The notes under the pieces are model-generated. The model had not been told where the DNA came from. It ran no database searches and worked only from the letters and a program-made list of their open reading frames with translations. A stretch of 64,000 bases of DNA from Dactylis glomerata (lineage: Eukaryota > Streptophyta > Magnoliopsida > Poales > Poaceae), in the NCBI GenBank assembly GCA_007115705.1, contig QXEO01000148.1:101125-165124 (forward strand). Reading direction: 5' to 3'. A program made the position numbers and the translations under genes. Positions 1-11,114 of this stretch are shown here, in pieces. How positions within the stretch are numbered: the first letter of the stretch is position 1; every line of letters starts with the position of its first letter.

Positions 1-1
1 G

Positions 2-1000
2 CATGGTGGGGGCGAGGGAGTCATCCTATGTCTGTATGTTGATGATATCCTGATATTTGGGACCAATCTTGAAGTCATCAAGGAGGTCAAAGACTTTCTA
101 TCTCATTGCTTTGAGATGAAAGATCTAGGAGTGGCTGATGTGATCTTGAACATCAAGCTACTGAAAGATGATGATGGTGGGATAACACTGCTTCAATCTC
201 ACTATGTGGAAAAGATCTTGAGTCGTTTTGGGTATAGCGACTGCAAATCTTCTCCTACACCATATGATTCTAGCATGTTGGTTCGAAAGAATCAGGGAGA
301 TCCTAAGGATGCTAAGGATCAGCTGAGATACTCTCAGAATATTGGCTCGCTTATGTATTTAGCCAGCGCCACGAGGCCTGATATCTCCTTTGCTGTAAGC
401 AAGTTGAGTCGATTTGTGTCAAATCCTGGAGATGTTCATTGGCAGGCCCTTGAAAGGGTTTTGCGCTATTTGAAAGGCACTGCGAGCTATGGAATTCACT
501 ACTCTGGGTACCCAAGGGTACTTGAAGGGTATTGTGACTCAAATTGGATTTCTGATGCTGATGAGACAAAGGCCACGAGTGGTTATGTGTTTACACTTGG
601 TGGTGGCGCTGTTTCTTGGAAGTCTTGCAAGCAGACCATCTTAACGAGGTCAACTATGGAAGCAGAACTCACAACATTAGACACAGCCACTGTTGAAGCA
701 GAGTGGCTTCGTGAGCTCTTGATGGACTTGCCTGTGGTTGAAAAACCAATACCCGCAATTCCTATGAACTGTGATAATCAAACTGTGATCATCAAAGTAA
801 ACAGTTCTAAGGATAACATGAAGTCATCAAGGCATGTGAAGAGGAGATTAAAATCTGTCAGAAAAATGAGAAACTCCGGAGTTATTGCGTTGGATTACAT
901 CCACACATCTAAGAATTTGGCAGATCTCTTCACAAAGGGTCTATCACGAAACGTGATAGATTATGCATCGAAGGAGATGGATATGAGACCCACAATATGA
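2..1000 (+). CDS. Copia Gag-Pol polyprotein, C-terminal part (RT end and RNase H)
   Basis: The frame is open from base 2, so the gene begins before the window. It starts in the RT palm, where the active-site motif YVDDILIFG is readable at about 37-63, and runs through the RT connection into RNase H. RNase H shows the GYCDSNW catalytic strand at about 529-549 and the TRSTMEAEL helix at about 645-671. No frameshift or stop occurs before the TGA. Compared with the complete copy at 2321-6556 I see only scattered changes, such as S to C beside the first RNase H aspartate and P to L in the DPFTKGL motif near the C-terminus. The 556-bp non-coding tail to the LTR also matches. Confidence 0.92.
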   Translation, partial: HGGGEGVILCLYVDDILIFGTNLEVIKEVKDFLSHCFEMKDLGVADVILNIKLLKDDDGGITLLQSHYVEKILSRFGYSDCKSSPTPYDSSMLVRKNQGDPKDAKDQLRYSQNIGSLMYLASATRPDISFAVSKLSRFVSNPGDVHWQALERVLRYLKGTASYGIHYSGYPRVLEGYCDSNWISDADETKATSGYVFTLGGGAVSWKSCKQTILTRSTMEAELTTLDTATVEAEWLRELLMDLPVVEKPIPAIPMNCDNQTVIIKVNSSKDNMKSSRHVKRRLKSVRKMRNSGVIALDYIHTSKNLADLFTKGLSRNVIDYASKEMDMRPTI

Positions 1001-1556
1001 GTTGTCCACAGTGGTAACCCACTCTATGTGATCGGAGATCCCGTGAATTAGAATTGGGAGACAAGCTGTTGGTCAATTGAGAGGAGAGTATCCCTACTTT
1101 GTATAATACCACTCCGTGAAGATGCAGAACTCTCCTAATCTGCAAGGCAGGCTGATTTTATCTTAATGTGTTCTAAGTGGCTTACTTAAGCAGAGATGTT
1201 GTCCTGCAGAACATCTTTTGAAGAACACACCTATGTGAGTCTGACTGTTCAACGTCGCAGTCTATGAGAGTTGGGTGGTCTTTAACAAACTCATGAAAGG
1301 TCTCGGAGTATGACGTATAAGCTCCAAACCACGGGGAAGTCCCACGGCAGCCCAGTATCAGTCAAGGCTTTGTGTAAAACTAGATTCGCAGAAAACTTGC
1401 AGTTCAAGGCCTAGCCCACTGTTCAAGTAGCAGTCTAGTGTAGCATAGAGATCTAGGTGGAAGTTCAACTTAACAGTCTCCACTGCAGCTCTGGTATATA
1501 AACAATGTTTTGGAACCTAAGGCAACTTTATGTGCCTCTAGGATCTGGTGGGGGAT
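1001..1556 (+). other. Copia 3' untranslated internal region with polypurine tract
   Basis: 556 bp lie between the pol stop and the LTR, with no ORF of note. The same stretch recurs after the second copy (6557-7112) with few differences. It ends in a purine-rich GGATCTGGTGGGGGAT directly before the LTR, the expected plus-strand primer site. Confidence 0.75.
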
Positions 1557-2569
1557 TGCTGGAATTTCGGCCCTTTATGGCCCAGCCTATAAATAGTAAA
1601 TCAAATAATTCCTAAATCCTAGAGGCCCATGTGGCCCATTCATGCATGCCAAGGGGTGGGACAAATGTTTAGTCCCACCTTGCTAGTTTGGAAGGAGTTG
1701 GACCAACATATAAGGTGAGCTCTCCCCCTTGTGGTAAGAGTGTGTGAGAAGAAGGCTCTCTCATGCGTGCTCCTCCTCCTCCGCGGCCCGCCTCTCCACG
1801 CCACGCCACGCCCCGCCTCGTCACGACGCGCGCGCGCGCCGCGGTTTGCGGAATGTGCCTCGGTGCCGAGCCTTTCTTTTTGTCACGCATGAGTGGACTA
1901 CGAAACTGAACGGTCACGTGGAAGCTGAAACGATTTGCCTGAGTGGAAAATGAATACGAGACTGTTCGGTTCATCTTCTGGCTGTTCGTTTCGCCTCCCG
2001 CGCTGCCTATTCGCCTCGCTCTGTGGCTATAAAAGAGAGGTCGGTCCTCTCTGCGAACACACAGCACACAGCCACCACTGCCTTCAAAGCTTTGCGCTGC
2101 CTCACAGTCTTCCCCATCCCATCTTGCGGCGTGCACCGCGAGCCGGGACAGTAGGCCTCCGGAACCCCGTCTCTTGCGATCCTGTACGGGAGAGAGGCGA
2201 TAAGGTTTTTGGGGAGCGCTCTGCGCAACTACTGAAGGTTTCTTCATCACGGACGCCCACGAGGACGACGTCTTCCCCAACGAGGACTTCTTCCCCGACA
2301 TCGACAACCTCTTTGGCGACATGTCTCTCACCGACGACAACACCAATGGCGGTTCTGCATCCGCACCGGCTCCAACACCGTATGTCTTCCTAATTTTCGC
2401 ATTTGCACTTCAGTTTCTCGGACTAGCAATCGATTTAGATATGCTAGATATGCTTTGTTCATACCGTTCACTTGTAAACATGGTTAGTTTGATTTCGATG
2501 CTTTCTGCCGTGTTTTGTTTACTGTTTTCATGGATTAAATTCTCTGGTAAATTGCTGATTTTTCCAACA
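1557..2569 (+). repeat. C1 middle LTR (1013 bp), shared by two units
   Basis: It starts TGCTGGAATTTCGG and ends TTTTTCCAACA. It contains a TATA box near 2027 with a GC-rich U3 upstream. The coding ATG at 2321 and a splice-donor-like GTATGT at 2380 both lie inside the LTR. It matches 7113-8101 over its length apart from substitutions and short indels in the GC-rich stretch at about 1790-1850. Confidence 0.9.
2027..2036 (+). promoter_or_regulatory. TATA box of the C1 LTR promoter
   Basis: GGCTATAAAAGAG lies in the LTR about 290 bp upstream of the Gag-Pol ATG. The same box is kept in the downstream LTR at about 7559-7566. Transcription would be expected to start roughly 25-35 bp further on, in CTCTCTGCGAACAC. 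Confidence 0.6.
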
Positions 2570-5500
2570 ATCCAAAAACCTTATGTTTTTCATAGGCAAT
2601 TTTCCCCTGTTGGCTATGCCGCGTCTCTGAAGCCCCCGGTCTTCGAGGGCGTCAACTATAAGAGATGGCATGCAAGAACCGTCATATGGCTCACCACCAT
2701 GAGATACTTTGATGCATCTAAGGGCAAGCCTCAGAGAGAGCTTACTCCTATTGAGGAGAAAGCTTTTGAGGAAGCCGACAACCTCATGAGAGGTGCTGTT
2801 ATCAGCATTCTTGGCGAGAACATTGTTGACTCATACCTGTCCCTCACTACGGGCAAGGACATGTGGGATGCGCTCGAGGCCAAGTTTGGGGTCTCTGACG
2901 CAGGCAGTGAATTATATGTCATGGAGCAATTCTTTGACTACAAGATGACTGATGAGCGCGGCATTGTTGAGCAGGCTCATGAGATACAGTCCATTGCTAA
3001 AGAACTCACACAGTTCACGCGTGTGTTACCGGACAAGTTCATTGCCAGAGGTATCATTGCCAAGCTTCCTCCCTCGTGGAGGAATTTTGCTACTTCTTTG
3101 AAGCACAAGAGACATGAATTTTCTATCATTGATCTTATTGGGTCTCTTGATGTGGAAGAGAAGGCGAGAGCAAAAGACACACGTCCTCGAGGTGCCGAGG
3201 GAGGTTCTAGTGCCAATGTGGTACAGAACAAAAACTTCCAATCTCACAAGTCCAAGAACAAGAACAAATCTGATGGCAAAGGAAAGTTTGATGGGAAGAA
3301 CAAACCATCACAGTCTACCAACTTCAAGAAGAGGACCGATAAGAGGAAAGGAGCATGCCATGTATGTGGCGAACCTGGACACTGGGCACCTAGTTGCCCA
3401 AACCGCTTTGATAAGCGTAATGGGAAGAGCGGCAAGACCGCAAATGTTGTCATTGGCGATGCTGAGATGAAGGACTCTGGGTATGGTATACTTCCTACTA
3501 TCCTTTCATTTTGTCAGTCTCCAATTTGGTGGATTGACACCGGCGCTAATGTACACGTTTGTTCTGATATTTCCATGTTTTCCTCTTATCAGGTCACAGG
3601 GACTTCCACCGTGTTGATGGGAAACGGCTCTCATGCTACTGTTCGTGGTGTTGGTATGGTCGATCTGAAGTTCACTTCGGGAAAGACCGTGCGGCTGAAG
3701 AATGTGCATCATGTTCCCTCAATCAATAAGAATCTTGTTAGCGGATCTCTTCTATGTCGGGATGGCTACAAGATAGTTTTTGAGTCCAATAAATTTGTAA
3801 TATCCAAGTTTGGAAACTTTGTTGGTAAAGGCTATGAGTGCGGGGGCTTGTTCCGCCTATCCTTGTCAGACGTTTGTAATAAAGTTGTTAACCATATTTG
3901 CAACAACAGTTTATCAAATGTTTGGCATTCCCGACTCTGTCATGTTAATTTTGGTTGTATGACGCGGCTAGCTAAAATGAATTTAATCCCTGAATTCTCT
4001 ATGGTGAAAGGCTCCAAGTGCCAAGTGTGTGTGCAAGCTAAGCAACCTCGCAAGTCTCACACGACTGCAGAGGCAAGAGATTTGGCACCACTAGAGCTTA
4101 TACATTCAGATCTTTGTGAGATGAATGGTGTCTTGACAAAAGGTGGAAAGAGATACTTCATGACTCTAATTGATGACTCCACTAGATACTGCCATGTGTA
4201 TCTTCTGAAATCAAAAGATGAGGCTCTGAACTTCTTTAAAATCTATAAAGCCGAAGCGGAAAACCAACTTGATCGAAAGATCAAACATCTTAGGTCTGAT
4301 CGTGGTGGAGAGTATTTTTCCAACGAGTTTGATTCTTTTTGTGCGGAACATGGTATAATCCATGAGAGGACGCTTCCCTACTCACCTCAGTCAAACGGGG
4401 TGGCCGAAAGAAAGAACCGCACTCTAACTGATTTGGTTAACACCATGTTAGATATGTCGGGTCTTTCTCAGGCATGGTGGGGGGAAGCTATATTGACAGC
4501 TTGTCATGTCCTGAACCGAGTTCCCACAAAGAACAAAGAAATTACTCCATTCGAGGAATGGGAGAAGAGAAGGTTAAAACTCTCCTTCTTATGGACTTGG
4601 GGTTGTTTGGCCAAAGTCAATGTGCCAATTCCCAAGAAGCGCAAGCTTGGACCAAAGACTATTGATTGTGTTTTCCTAGGTTATGCTTTCCATAGCATTG
4701 GGTACAGATTCCTGATAGTAAAATCTGAGGTACCCGATATGCTTGTTGGCACGTTCATGGAGTCGAATGATGTGACTTTCTTTGAGGATATCTTTCCTAT
4801 GAAGGATATGCCTAACTCATCGAATCAGGAGATGCTCAGTTCATCTAGACAGGAATTAGTTAAAATTCCTGAACCCACCATTCCGTTAGAACACTTCAAA
4901 AATCCTGTGGAGAATGACGATGAAACTCCTAAAAGGAGCAAAAGACAGAGGACTGCAAAGTCCTTTGGTAATGATTTTATCTTGTATCTTGTGGATGACA
5001 CTCCTAGTTCTATTTCAGAGGCCTATGCATCTTCGGATGCTGACAATTGGAAGGAAGCCGTCCGCAGTGAGATGGATTCCATCTTGGCTAATGGAACTTG
5101 GGAGATTGTCGATCGTCCTTATGGGTGTAAACCTGTAGGGTGTAAATGGGTGTTCAAGAAGAAGCTTAGACCTGATGGTACCATTGAAAAGTACAAGGCA
5201 CGCCTTGTTGCTAAGGGTTATACCCAGAAAGAAGGCGAAGACTTCTTCGATACTTACTCACCTGTGGCCAGATTGACTACCATTCGAGTACTACTTTCCT
5301 TGGCTGCCTCACATGGTCTTCTCGTTCATCAAATGGATGTTAAGACGGCTTTCCTAAATGGAGAGTTAGATGAGGAAATCTATATGGATCAGCCGGATGG
5401 ATTTGTAGTAGATGGTCAAGAAGGAAAGGTGTGCAAGTTGCTGAAGTCTTTGTATGGTCTTAAGCAAGCACCTAAGCAGTGGCATGAAAAGTTTGAGAGA

Positions 5501-6556
5501 ACTTTAACTGCTGTAGGCTTTGTTGTAAACGAGGCTGATAAATGTGTGTACTATCGCCATGGTGGGGGCGAGGGAGTCATCCTATGTCTGTATGTTGATG
5601 ATATCCTGATATTTGGGACCAATCTTGAAATCATCAAGGAGGTCAAAGACTTTCTATCTCATTGCTTTGAGATGAAATATCTAGGAGTGGCTGATGTGAT
5701 CTTGAACATCAAGCTACTGAAAGATCATGATGGTGGGATAACACTGCTTCAATCTCACTATGTGGAAAAGATCTTGAGTCGTTTTGGGTATAGCGACTGC
5801 AAATCTTCTCCCACACCATATGATCCTAGCATGTTGGTTCGAAAGAATCAGGGAGATCCTAAGGATGCTAAGGATCAGCTGAGATACTCTCAGATTATTG
5901 GCTCGCTTATGTATTTAGCCAGTGCCACGAGGCCTGATATCTCCTTTGCTGTAAGCAAGTTGAGTCGATTTGTGTCAAATCCTGGAGATGTTCATTGGCA
6001 GGCCCTTGAAAGGGTTTTGCGCTATTTGAAAGGCACTGCAAGCTATGGAATTCACTACTCTGGGTACCCAAGGGTACTTGAAGGGTATAGTGACTCAAAT
6101 TGGATTTCTGATGCTGATGAGACAAAGGCCACGAGTGGTTATGTGTTTACACTAGGTGGTGGCGCTATTTCTTGGAAGTCTTGCAAGCAGACCATCTTAA
6201 CGAGGTCAACTATGGAAGCAGAACTCACAGCATTAGACACAGCCACTGTTGAAGCAGAGTGGCTTCGTGAGCTCTTGATGGACTTGCCTGTGGTTGAAAA
6301 ACCAATACCCGCAATTCCTATGAACTGTGATAATCAAACTGTGATCATCAAAGTAAACAGTTCTAAGGATAACATGAAGTCATCAAGGCATGTGAAGAGG
6401 AGATTAAAATCTGTCAGAAAAATGAGAAACTCTGGAGTTATTGCGTTGGATTACATCCACACATCTAAGAATTTGGCAGATCCCTTCACAAAGGGTCTAT
6501 CACGAAATGTGATAGATTATGCATCGAAGGAGATGGGTATGAGACCCACAATATGA
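2321..6556 (+). CDS. Copia Gag-Pol polyprotein, complete (1411 codons unspliced)
   Basis: The frame is uninterrupted. In order it shows: a Gag region starting [13 protein letters not shown] near residue 105; a CCHC zinc knuckle, [14 protein letters not shown], near 346-359; an aspartic protease, [12 protein letters not shown], near 403; integrase HHCC (HSRLCH to CQVC, about 535-570) and a DDE core with SDLCEMN, IDDSTRY and RSDRGGEYF, then [17 protein letters not shown] from [12 protein letters not shown] (about 941) to YVDDILIFG (about 1090); and RNase H with GYSDSNW (about 1255). All catalytic motifs look intact, so this copy could be active. The ATG lies in the LTR. Residues 21-91 are very hydrophobic and coincide with a probable intron (2380-2595). 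Splicing would fuse residue 20 to QFSPVGYAA in the same frame, giving about 1339 residues. The lineage resembles Tork/Angela, which I state with low confidence. Confidence 0.93.
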   Translation: MSLTDDNTNGGSASAPAPTPYVFLIFAFALQFLGLAIDLDMLDMLCSYRSLVNMVSLISMLSAVFCLLFSWIKFSGKLLIFPTIQKPYVFHRQFSPVGYAASLKPPVFEGVNYKRWHARTVIWLTTMRYFDASKGKPQRELTPIEEKAFEEADNLMRGAVISILGENIVDSYLSLTTGKDMWDALEAKFGVSDAGSELYVMEQFFDYKMTDERGIVEQAHEIQSIAKELTQFTRVLPDKFIARGIIAKLPPSWRNFATSLKHKRHEFSIIDLIGSLDVEEKARAKDTRPRGAEGGSSANVVQNKNFQSHKSKNKNKSDGKGKFDGKNKPSQSTNFKKRTDKRKGACHVCGEPGHWAPSCPNRFDKRNGKSGKTANVVIGDAEMKDSGYGILPTILSFCQSPIWWIDTGANVHVCSDISMFSSYQVTGTSTVLMGNGSHATVRGVGMVDLKFTSGKTVRLKNVHHVPSINKNLVSGSLLCRDGYKIVFESNKFVISKFGNFVGKGYECGGLFRLSLSDVCNKVVNHICNNSLSNVWHSRLCHVNFGCMTRLAKMNLIPEFSMVKGSKCQVCVQAKQPRKSHTTAEARDLAPLELIHSDLCEMNGVLTKGGKRYFMTLIDDSTRYCHVYLLKSKDEALNFFKIYKAEAENQLDRKIKHLRSDRGGEYFSNEFDSFCAEHGIIHERTLPYSPQSNGVAERKNRTLTDLVNTMLDMSGLSQAWWGEAILTACHVLNRVPTKNKEITPFEEWEKRRLKLSFLWTWGCLAKVNVPIPKKRKLGPKTIDCVFLGYAFHSIGYRFLIVKSEVPDMLVGTFMESNDVTFFEDIFPMKDMPNSSNQEMLSSSRQELVKIPEPTIPLEHFKNPVENDDETPKRSKRQRTAKSFGNDFILYLVDDTPSSISEAYASSDADNWKEAVRSEMDSILANGTWEIVDRPYGCKPVGCKWVFKKKLRPDGTIEKYKARLVAKGYTQKEGEDFFDTYSPVARLTTIRVLLSLAASHGLLVHQMDVKTAFLNGELDEEIYMDQPDGFVVDGQEGKVCKLLKSLYGLKQAPKQWHEKFERTLTAVGFVVNEADKCVYYRHGGGEGVILCLYVDDILIFGTNLEIIKEVKDFLSHCFEMKYLGVADVILNIKLLKDHDGGITLLQSHYVEKILSRFGYSDCKSSPTPYDPSMLVRKNQGDPKDAKDQLRYSQIIGSLMYLASATRPDISFAVSKLSRFVSNPGDVHWQALERVLRYLKGTASYGIHYSGYPRVLEGYSDSNWISDADETKATSGYVFTLGGGAISWKSCKQTILTRSTMEAELTALDTATVEAEWLRELLMDLPVVEKPIPAIPMNCDNQTVIIKVNSSKDNMKSSRHVKRRLKSVRKMRNSGVIALDYIHTSKNLADPFTKGLSRNVIDYASKEMGMRPTI
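2380..2595 (+). other. Probable spliceosomal intron across the LTR/internal junction
   Basis: The donor is CACC/GTATGT at 2380, in the LTR. The acceptor is TTTTTCATAG/GC at 2595, 26 nt inside the internal region. The segment is T-rich between GC-rich flanks, as plant introns are. Its 216 nt are divisible by three and contain no in-frame stop, so both spliced and unspliced RNAs keep the frame. The unspliced peptide is hydrophobic, which fits decoded T-rich intron better than a designed membrane domain. No transcript evidence is available here. Confidence 0.7.
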
Positions 6557-7112
6557 GTTGTCCACAGTGGTAACCCACTCTATGTGATCGGAGATCCCGT
6601 GAATTAGAATTGGGAGACAAGCTGTTGGTCAATTGAGAGGAGAGTATCCCTACTTTGTATAATACCACTCCGTGAAGATGCAGAACTCTCCTAATCTGCA
6701 AGGCAGGCTGATTTTATCTTAATGTGTTCTAAGTGGCTTACTTAAGCAGAGATGTTGTCCTGCAGAACATCTTTTGAAGAACACACCTATGTGAGTCTGA
6801 CTGTTCAACGTCGCAGTCTATGAGAGTTGGGTGCTCTTTAACAAACTCATGAAAGGCCTCGGAGTATGACGTATAAGCTCCAAACCGCGGGAAAGTCCCA
6901 CGGCAGCCCAGTATCAGTCAAGGCTTTGTGTAAAACTAGATTCGCAGAAAACTTGCAGTTCAAGGCCTAGTCCACTGTTCAAGTAGCAGTCTAGTGTAGC
7001 ATAGAGATCTAGGTGGAAGTTCAACTTAACAGTCTCCACTGCAGCTCTGGTATATAAACAATGTTTTGGAACCTAAGGCAACTTTATGTGCCTCTAGGAT
7101 CTGGTGGGGGAT
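6557..7112 (+). other. C1 3' untranslated region and polypurine tract
   Basis: This is the non-coding tail of the complete copy, nearly identical to 1001-1556. It ends in CTGGTGGGGGAT immediately before the LTR. Confidence 0.75.
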
Positions 7113-8101
7113 TGTTGGAATTTCGGCCCTTTATGGCCCAACCTATAAATAGTAAATCCAATAATTCCTAAATCCTAGAGGCCCATGTGGCCCATTCATG
7201 CATGACAAGGGGTGGGACAAATGTTTAGTCCCACCTTGCTAGTTTGGAAGGAGTTGGACCAACATATAAGGTGAGCTCTCCCCCTTGTGGTAAGAGTGTG
7301 TGAAAAGAAGGCTCTCTCACGCGCGCTCCTCCTCCTCCTCCGCCGCCCGCCTCGTCACGACGCGCGCGCACCGCGGTTTGCGGAATGTGCCTCGGTGCCG
7401 AGCCTTTCTTTTTGCCACGCATGACTGGACTACGGAACTGAACGGTCACGTGGAAGCTGAAACGATTTGCCTGAGTGGAAAATGAATACGAGACTGTTCG
7501 GTTCGTCTTCTGGCTGTTCGTTTCGCCTCCCACGCTGCCTGTTCGCCTCCCTCTGTGGCTATAAAAGAGAGGTCGGTCCTCTCTGCGAACACACAGCACA
7601 CAGCCACCACTGCCTTCAAAGCTTTGCGCTGCCTCACAGTCTTCCCCATCCCGTCTTGCGGCGTGCACCGTGATCCAGGACAGTAGGCCTCCAGAACCCC
7701 GTCTCTTGCGATCCTGTACGGGAGAGAGGCGATAAGGTTTTTGGGGAGCGCTCTGCGCGACTACTGAAGGTTTCTTCATCACGGACGCCCACGAGGACGA
7801 CGTCTTCCCCAACGAGGACTTCTTCCCCGACATCGACAACCTCTTCGTCGACATGTCTCTCACCGACGACAACACCAACGGCGGTTCTGCATCTGCACCG
7901 GCTCCAACACCGTATGTCTTCTTGATTTTCGCATTTGCACTTCAGTTTCTCGGACTAGCAATCGATTTAGATATGCTAGATATGCTTTGTTCATACCGTT
8001 CACTTGTAAACATGGTTAGTTTGATTTCGATGCTTTCTGCCGTATTTTGTTTACTGTTTTCATGGATTAAATTCTCTGGTAAATTGCTGATTTTTCCAAC
8101 A
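7113..8101 (+). repeat. C1 downstream (3') LTR, 989 bp
   Basis: It starts TGTTGGAATTTCGG and ends TTTTTCCAACA at 8101, followed by unrelated ATTTCTAGATA. It keeps the TATA box, the leader ATG (7853) and the donor-like GTATGT (7912). Here the ORF runs on into flanking DNA and stops at 8170, because no internal region follows. Confidence 0.9.
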
Positions 8102-10173
8102 ATTTCTAGATATATCTTACACATATACAAACTAATTTACCACTGTCATCATACAAACTACGTACAATAACGTGAACAAGAAGAAATTCTTACTTCGGAC
8201 AAAGGAACAATCGTATCTTCCTCGCAAGAGCTCACTGTATAGAACTACGATGCATCTGCTATCAAACATTGGTGGTGGGCTAGTGGTCCTATTTATCTCT
8301 AAAACTATTATACATAATTATATTATTTTGAGCTAACAAGCTAAAATCGAGCGAGCTAGTGGTCACTCAAGATTAACTCAATTTTTGGTCAAGCTACATA
8401 TGACACTCATACTCGGATCATTTTTTTTAGTCAATTTTGACTTGAACTAAAAACGAGTTGATCTCGAGCTGATCGCGAGTCTCGAGCTTTTCTTGCAGCC
8501 CAAACTTGAAGAAAATAAGGGGAAACAAAAAGGAAGGTGCAAATTGACTACTGACATTTTTTTTAAAGAAGATAAAGGTTTGCCTTATCAATTGATTAAG
8601 AACAAGTGCCAAGTTAATTAGAGGAAAACCATGCGAAACCCAATACAAACATGTGCCAAGCCCACCCAAACACCAACAAAATATAGTGCACCCACTCTTG
8701 CCGAAGACACAACTCTTGCCGAAGACACATTGGAGACCACAACAGGATGCTCCACCTGACTAGTCAAACTCCCACCAATGCCAAATAAAAGAAGGCGTAT
8801 CTATTATGGGAGAAGCAGCCCAAGAACAGTCCAACAATGGAGAAGCTGCATCCAAAAACCCATGCGCCAGAATATTGCTCTTAGTTGTAACCAAAAATAA
8901 TCTGCATAAATTATCAAGCGACAAGATTGTTTATTTTCCACTTTATTTTTCATTTTTTTTATGTTGCTTCGGTGTTGCCCACCGCACCCGAGCCGCTTCA
9001 CGTACGCCGTTGTGCACTGCACCTGGCCTGGTTCACTAGCTAGCGCTGCCGTGCACGACACCGGATCTACTTCAATGGCATTTTTGTCCATCAGTGTACC
9101 GAATCATATAGTGAAGCGCAACTATATATACTCTTTTTTTTGTCGTATTTATAATCTTGTTACTTAATATATCATTGTTAAATCCGATTGCGTTTGCAAC
9201 TAGCCACAACTTTATACATAAGTAGAAGGACCACATTTCTAAGTACCCGATGCAGTTGATGTATTACAATCCACCGACAACAAAACGAGCTGCAGTGAGA
9301 CTCTACAAAGTTCTACTGTAAGTCCATTGTTTTACTGTGATATGCTTGAATCAAGTCCTGATTTATCTGAGGCATTATCACAGCTGTCCGAAGAGGATAT
9401 CCTTCCCCTTTCATGGATTCTCTAGGACACCCACATTGAAATGATGTGTAGTTATACAAGGCACTCAATGTTTACCTATATGATGCGTCCTACTATTGCT
9501 TCTCCAAGTGCAAAAATGATTTGGCTAGTATATATGAGGCACACACACATTGTTTAATTGCTCAGTTCATTATGTAGGCAGACCGTGTTGGTACATGGTA
9601 TTGCAGTTACTTGTTTGTCTTTTGCTTTACTCAAGTTGGTCGATAATTAAAGCATTGATATGATCGTAGATATGAAGCACACAATGGTATATCTCCAACT
9701 GCATATGTACCTAGCTAGCTTAAAATGTACATAATTTATCATCGCTTGATTCATTATATGCATATTTAGTATACATTAATTAGATTAGTTTGTATGATAT
9801 AGTAATACTATTGAGAGTTTGCTTTGTTATATTATTAAATGATGTGTCCTAATTATTTGACAAATGGATATAATAGTTTCGTTGTCCGTTGTTTAGTTAA
9901 AATTTGTTTTGCCTCAATTTCACACTTCTCGCTTTGTTATACCAGAGAGAAGGGAGCACCGATAATATCAAGTGTTGAGGTTCTTCATAGAGCAGCCAAT
10001 TATGACACCAATATGTCGACTTTTGAAGTTTTGCCAGTCTTACTAATAACATGAAGATAGGTAGTGACTTTGATATTTTGTTGATTTGGTTATACAGGAA
10101 AGATAAGAATCAACTGCACAACCCAACAAAAATATATGGATTAAAATCACATAGTTGGCGTTCATGGTCTTGC
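8102..10173 (+). other. AT-rich stretch with no recognisable gene
   Basis: I see no convincing coding frame or structured element. A T8 run at about 8558, followed by a minus-strand 3'-UTR-like sequence, could be another LINE or SINE tail, but I could not find a matching target duplication. The remainder is simple A/T-rich sequence. Confidence 0.4.
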
Positions 10174-10188
10174 TAATGAAGCTCTGTT
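10174..10188 (+). repeat. Target-site duplication of LINE, left copy
   Basis: TAATGAAGCTCTGTT here is repeated exactly at 11100-11114 on the far side of the LINE. Confidence 0.85.
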
Positions 10189-11099
10189 TTTTTAACACCC
10201 GAAACTGTGAGGCAAAAGCCCCGCTGCAAATTTATTAATTAACAAAACACACAAACTGTACAGTGCGAGAAAACAGCTATATACAAATACATTAAAAAGA
10301 GAAAGCCCAAGCGAAGACTATGGGAGCTCTTTTATCCAAGCCAGCAAGTCAGACCGGAACTTTGACTTGATTCTGTGTTGAAGCAGCAGCATATCATGCA
10401 CAAATTTTGCTTTCCATCTAGCAAAGGTCGGTCTTTCATGTCTGAAAATTTTGCCATTCCTAATCAGCCATATATTCCAACAAGCAGTAATAAGAACCTC
10501 CATGAAAAAAGGCTTCCGGAAAGCTAGCTCTCGCTTCAGAAACAACTTTTTGCAAATCACCATGCTGTTGCCAGTCCACTTGAAGATAAGACCAGATTTG
10601 TCTACTGAAGTTGCACTCGAAAAATAAATGAATACGATCTTCATAAATTCGAGATGGACAAAGCTCACAGTGATTATCTTCTGTGACCTTCCAGTGCCGG
10701 CGAATCAATAAATCTCTAGTGTTCAGACAATCGGATAGGAGCAGCCAAGCAAATGTTTTAGTATTCATAATGCAACAAGATTTCCAAATCCACTGATAAA
10801 CCTTGGGGACCTTAATATGCGCATGAATATATGCATAAAACTTTTTCGCCTCATACTTCTCCCCCCAGCAGTAAATCCATTTGTCCGGACTGTCTGACAA
10901 TGTGATGGACGAGACCAAATTCTGAAGCTGATTGAACTCCACATATGCCTGCTGGGAGAGAGGGAGATAGAACAAATCGGTAAGGTCATTGGAGTTTATT
11001 ACCTGAGCTGCCGATATATTCTCACTTAAAGCAAATGAATACAGCCTTGGGCATCTCAACTTCATTGGTCTTATACTGTCCTCCAAAACCCAATTATCA
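10189..11099 (-). mobile_element. 5'-truncated non-LTR retrotransposon (LINE)
   Basis: The insert is bounded by 15-bp direct repeats. At the left it starts with a T run, which is the poly(A) tail on the minus strand, then a 3' UTR of about 120 bp and the C-terminal part of the LINE ORF2. The 5' side ends abruptly inside coding sequence. This is the usual outcome of incomplete target-primed reverse transcription. Confidence 0.88.
10318..11099 (-). pseudogene. LINE ORF2 C-terminus with RT zinc-binding domain, frameshifted
   Basis: On the minus strand the frame 11099 to about 10525 reads a zf-RVT domain of plant L1-type LINEs: KTFAWLLLSDCLNTRDLL, then CELCPSRIYEDRIHLFFEC and FSRQIW. The Cys-x2-Cys and His-x-x-x-x-Cys spacing is intact. 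At about 10525 the homology moves to another frame (RKPFFMEVLITACWNIWLIRNGKIF) and ends IKELP at 10318, so one frameshift has occurred. The endonuclease and RT domains were never copied. Confidence 0.85.
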
Positions 11100-11114
11100 T
11101 AATGAAGCTCTGTT
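11100..11114 (+). repeat. Target-site duplication of LINE, right copy
   Basis: TAATGAAGCTCTGTT, identical to 10174-10188. Confidence 0.85.

Larger units (their letters stand above)
1..8101 (+). mobile_element. C1: head-to-tail Ty1/copia array (internal-LTR-internal-LTR)
   Basis: The window opens inside the RT of one copia copy. Its 3' part (1-1556) runs into an LTR (1557-2569), which serves at once as the 5' LTR of a second complete internal region (2570-7112) ending in another LTR (7113-8101). The two internal 3' ends, 1-1556 and about 5558-7112, are almost identical. The LTR ends form a short inverted pair, TGYTGGAA and TTCCAACA. Two internal regions sharing a middle LTR is the product expected from unequal recombination between LTRs. 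The left end and its target duplication lie outside the window, so the true number of units is unknown. Confidence 0.9.

Noticed and set aside
1669..2346. 225-aa and 217-aa minus-strand frames in the C1 LTRs (also 7225-7878)
   Set aside because: They lie antisense in GC-rich LTR, have no recognisable domain and are shadows of LTR composition.
2380..2600. Hydrophobic N-terminal segment of the copia polyprotein as a true transmembrane domain
   Set aside because: It coincides exactly with a T-rich segment bounded by GTATGT and TTTTTCATAG; decoded intron explains the hydrophobicity better. It stays possible as an isoform and is reported under the intron finding.
8550..8790. Second LINE or SINE on the minus strand
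   Set aside because: A T-run and UTR-like text are present, but I could not find a matching duplication or coding remnant.
8804..9167. Small frames of 68-95 aa on both strands as a host gene
   Set aside because: No domain, mutually overlapping, no splice or promoter context; likely chance.
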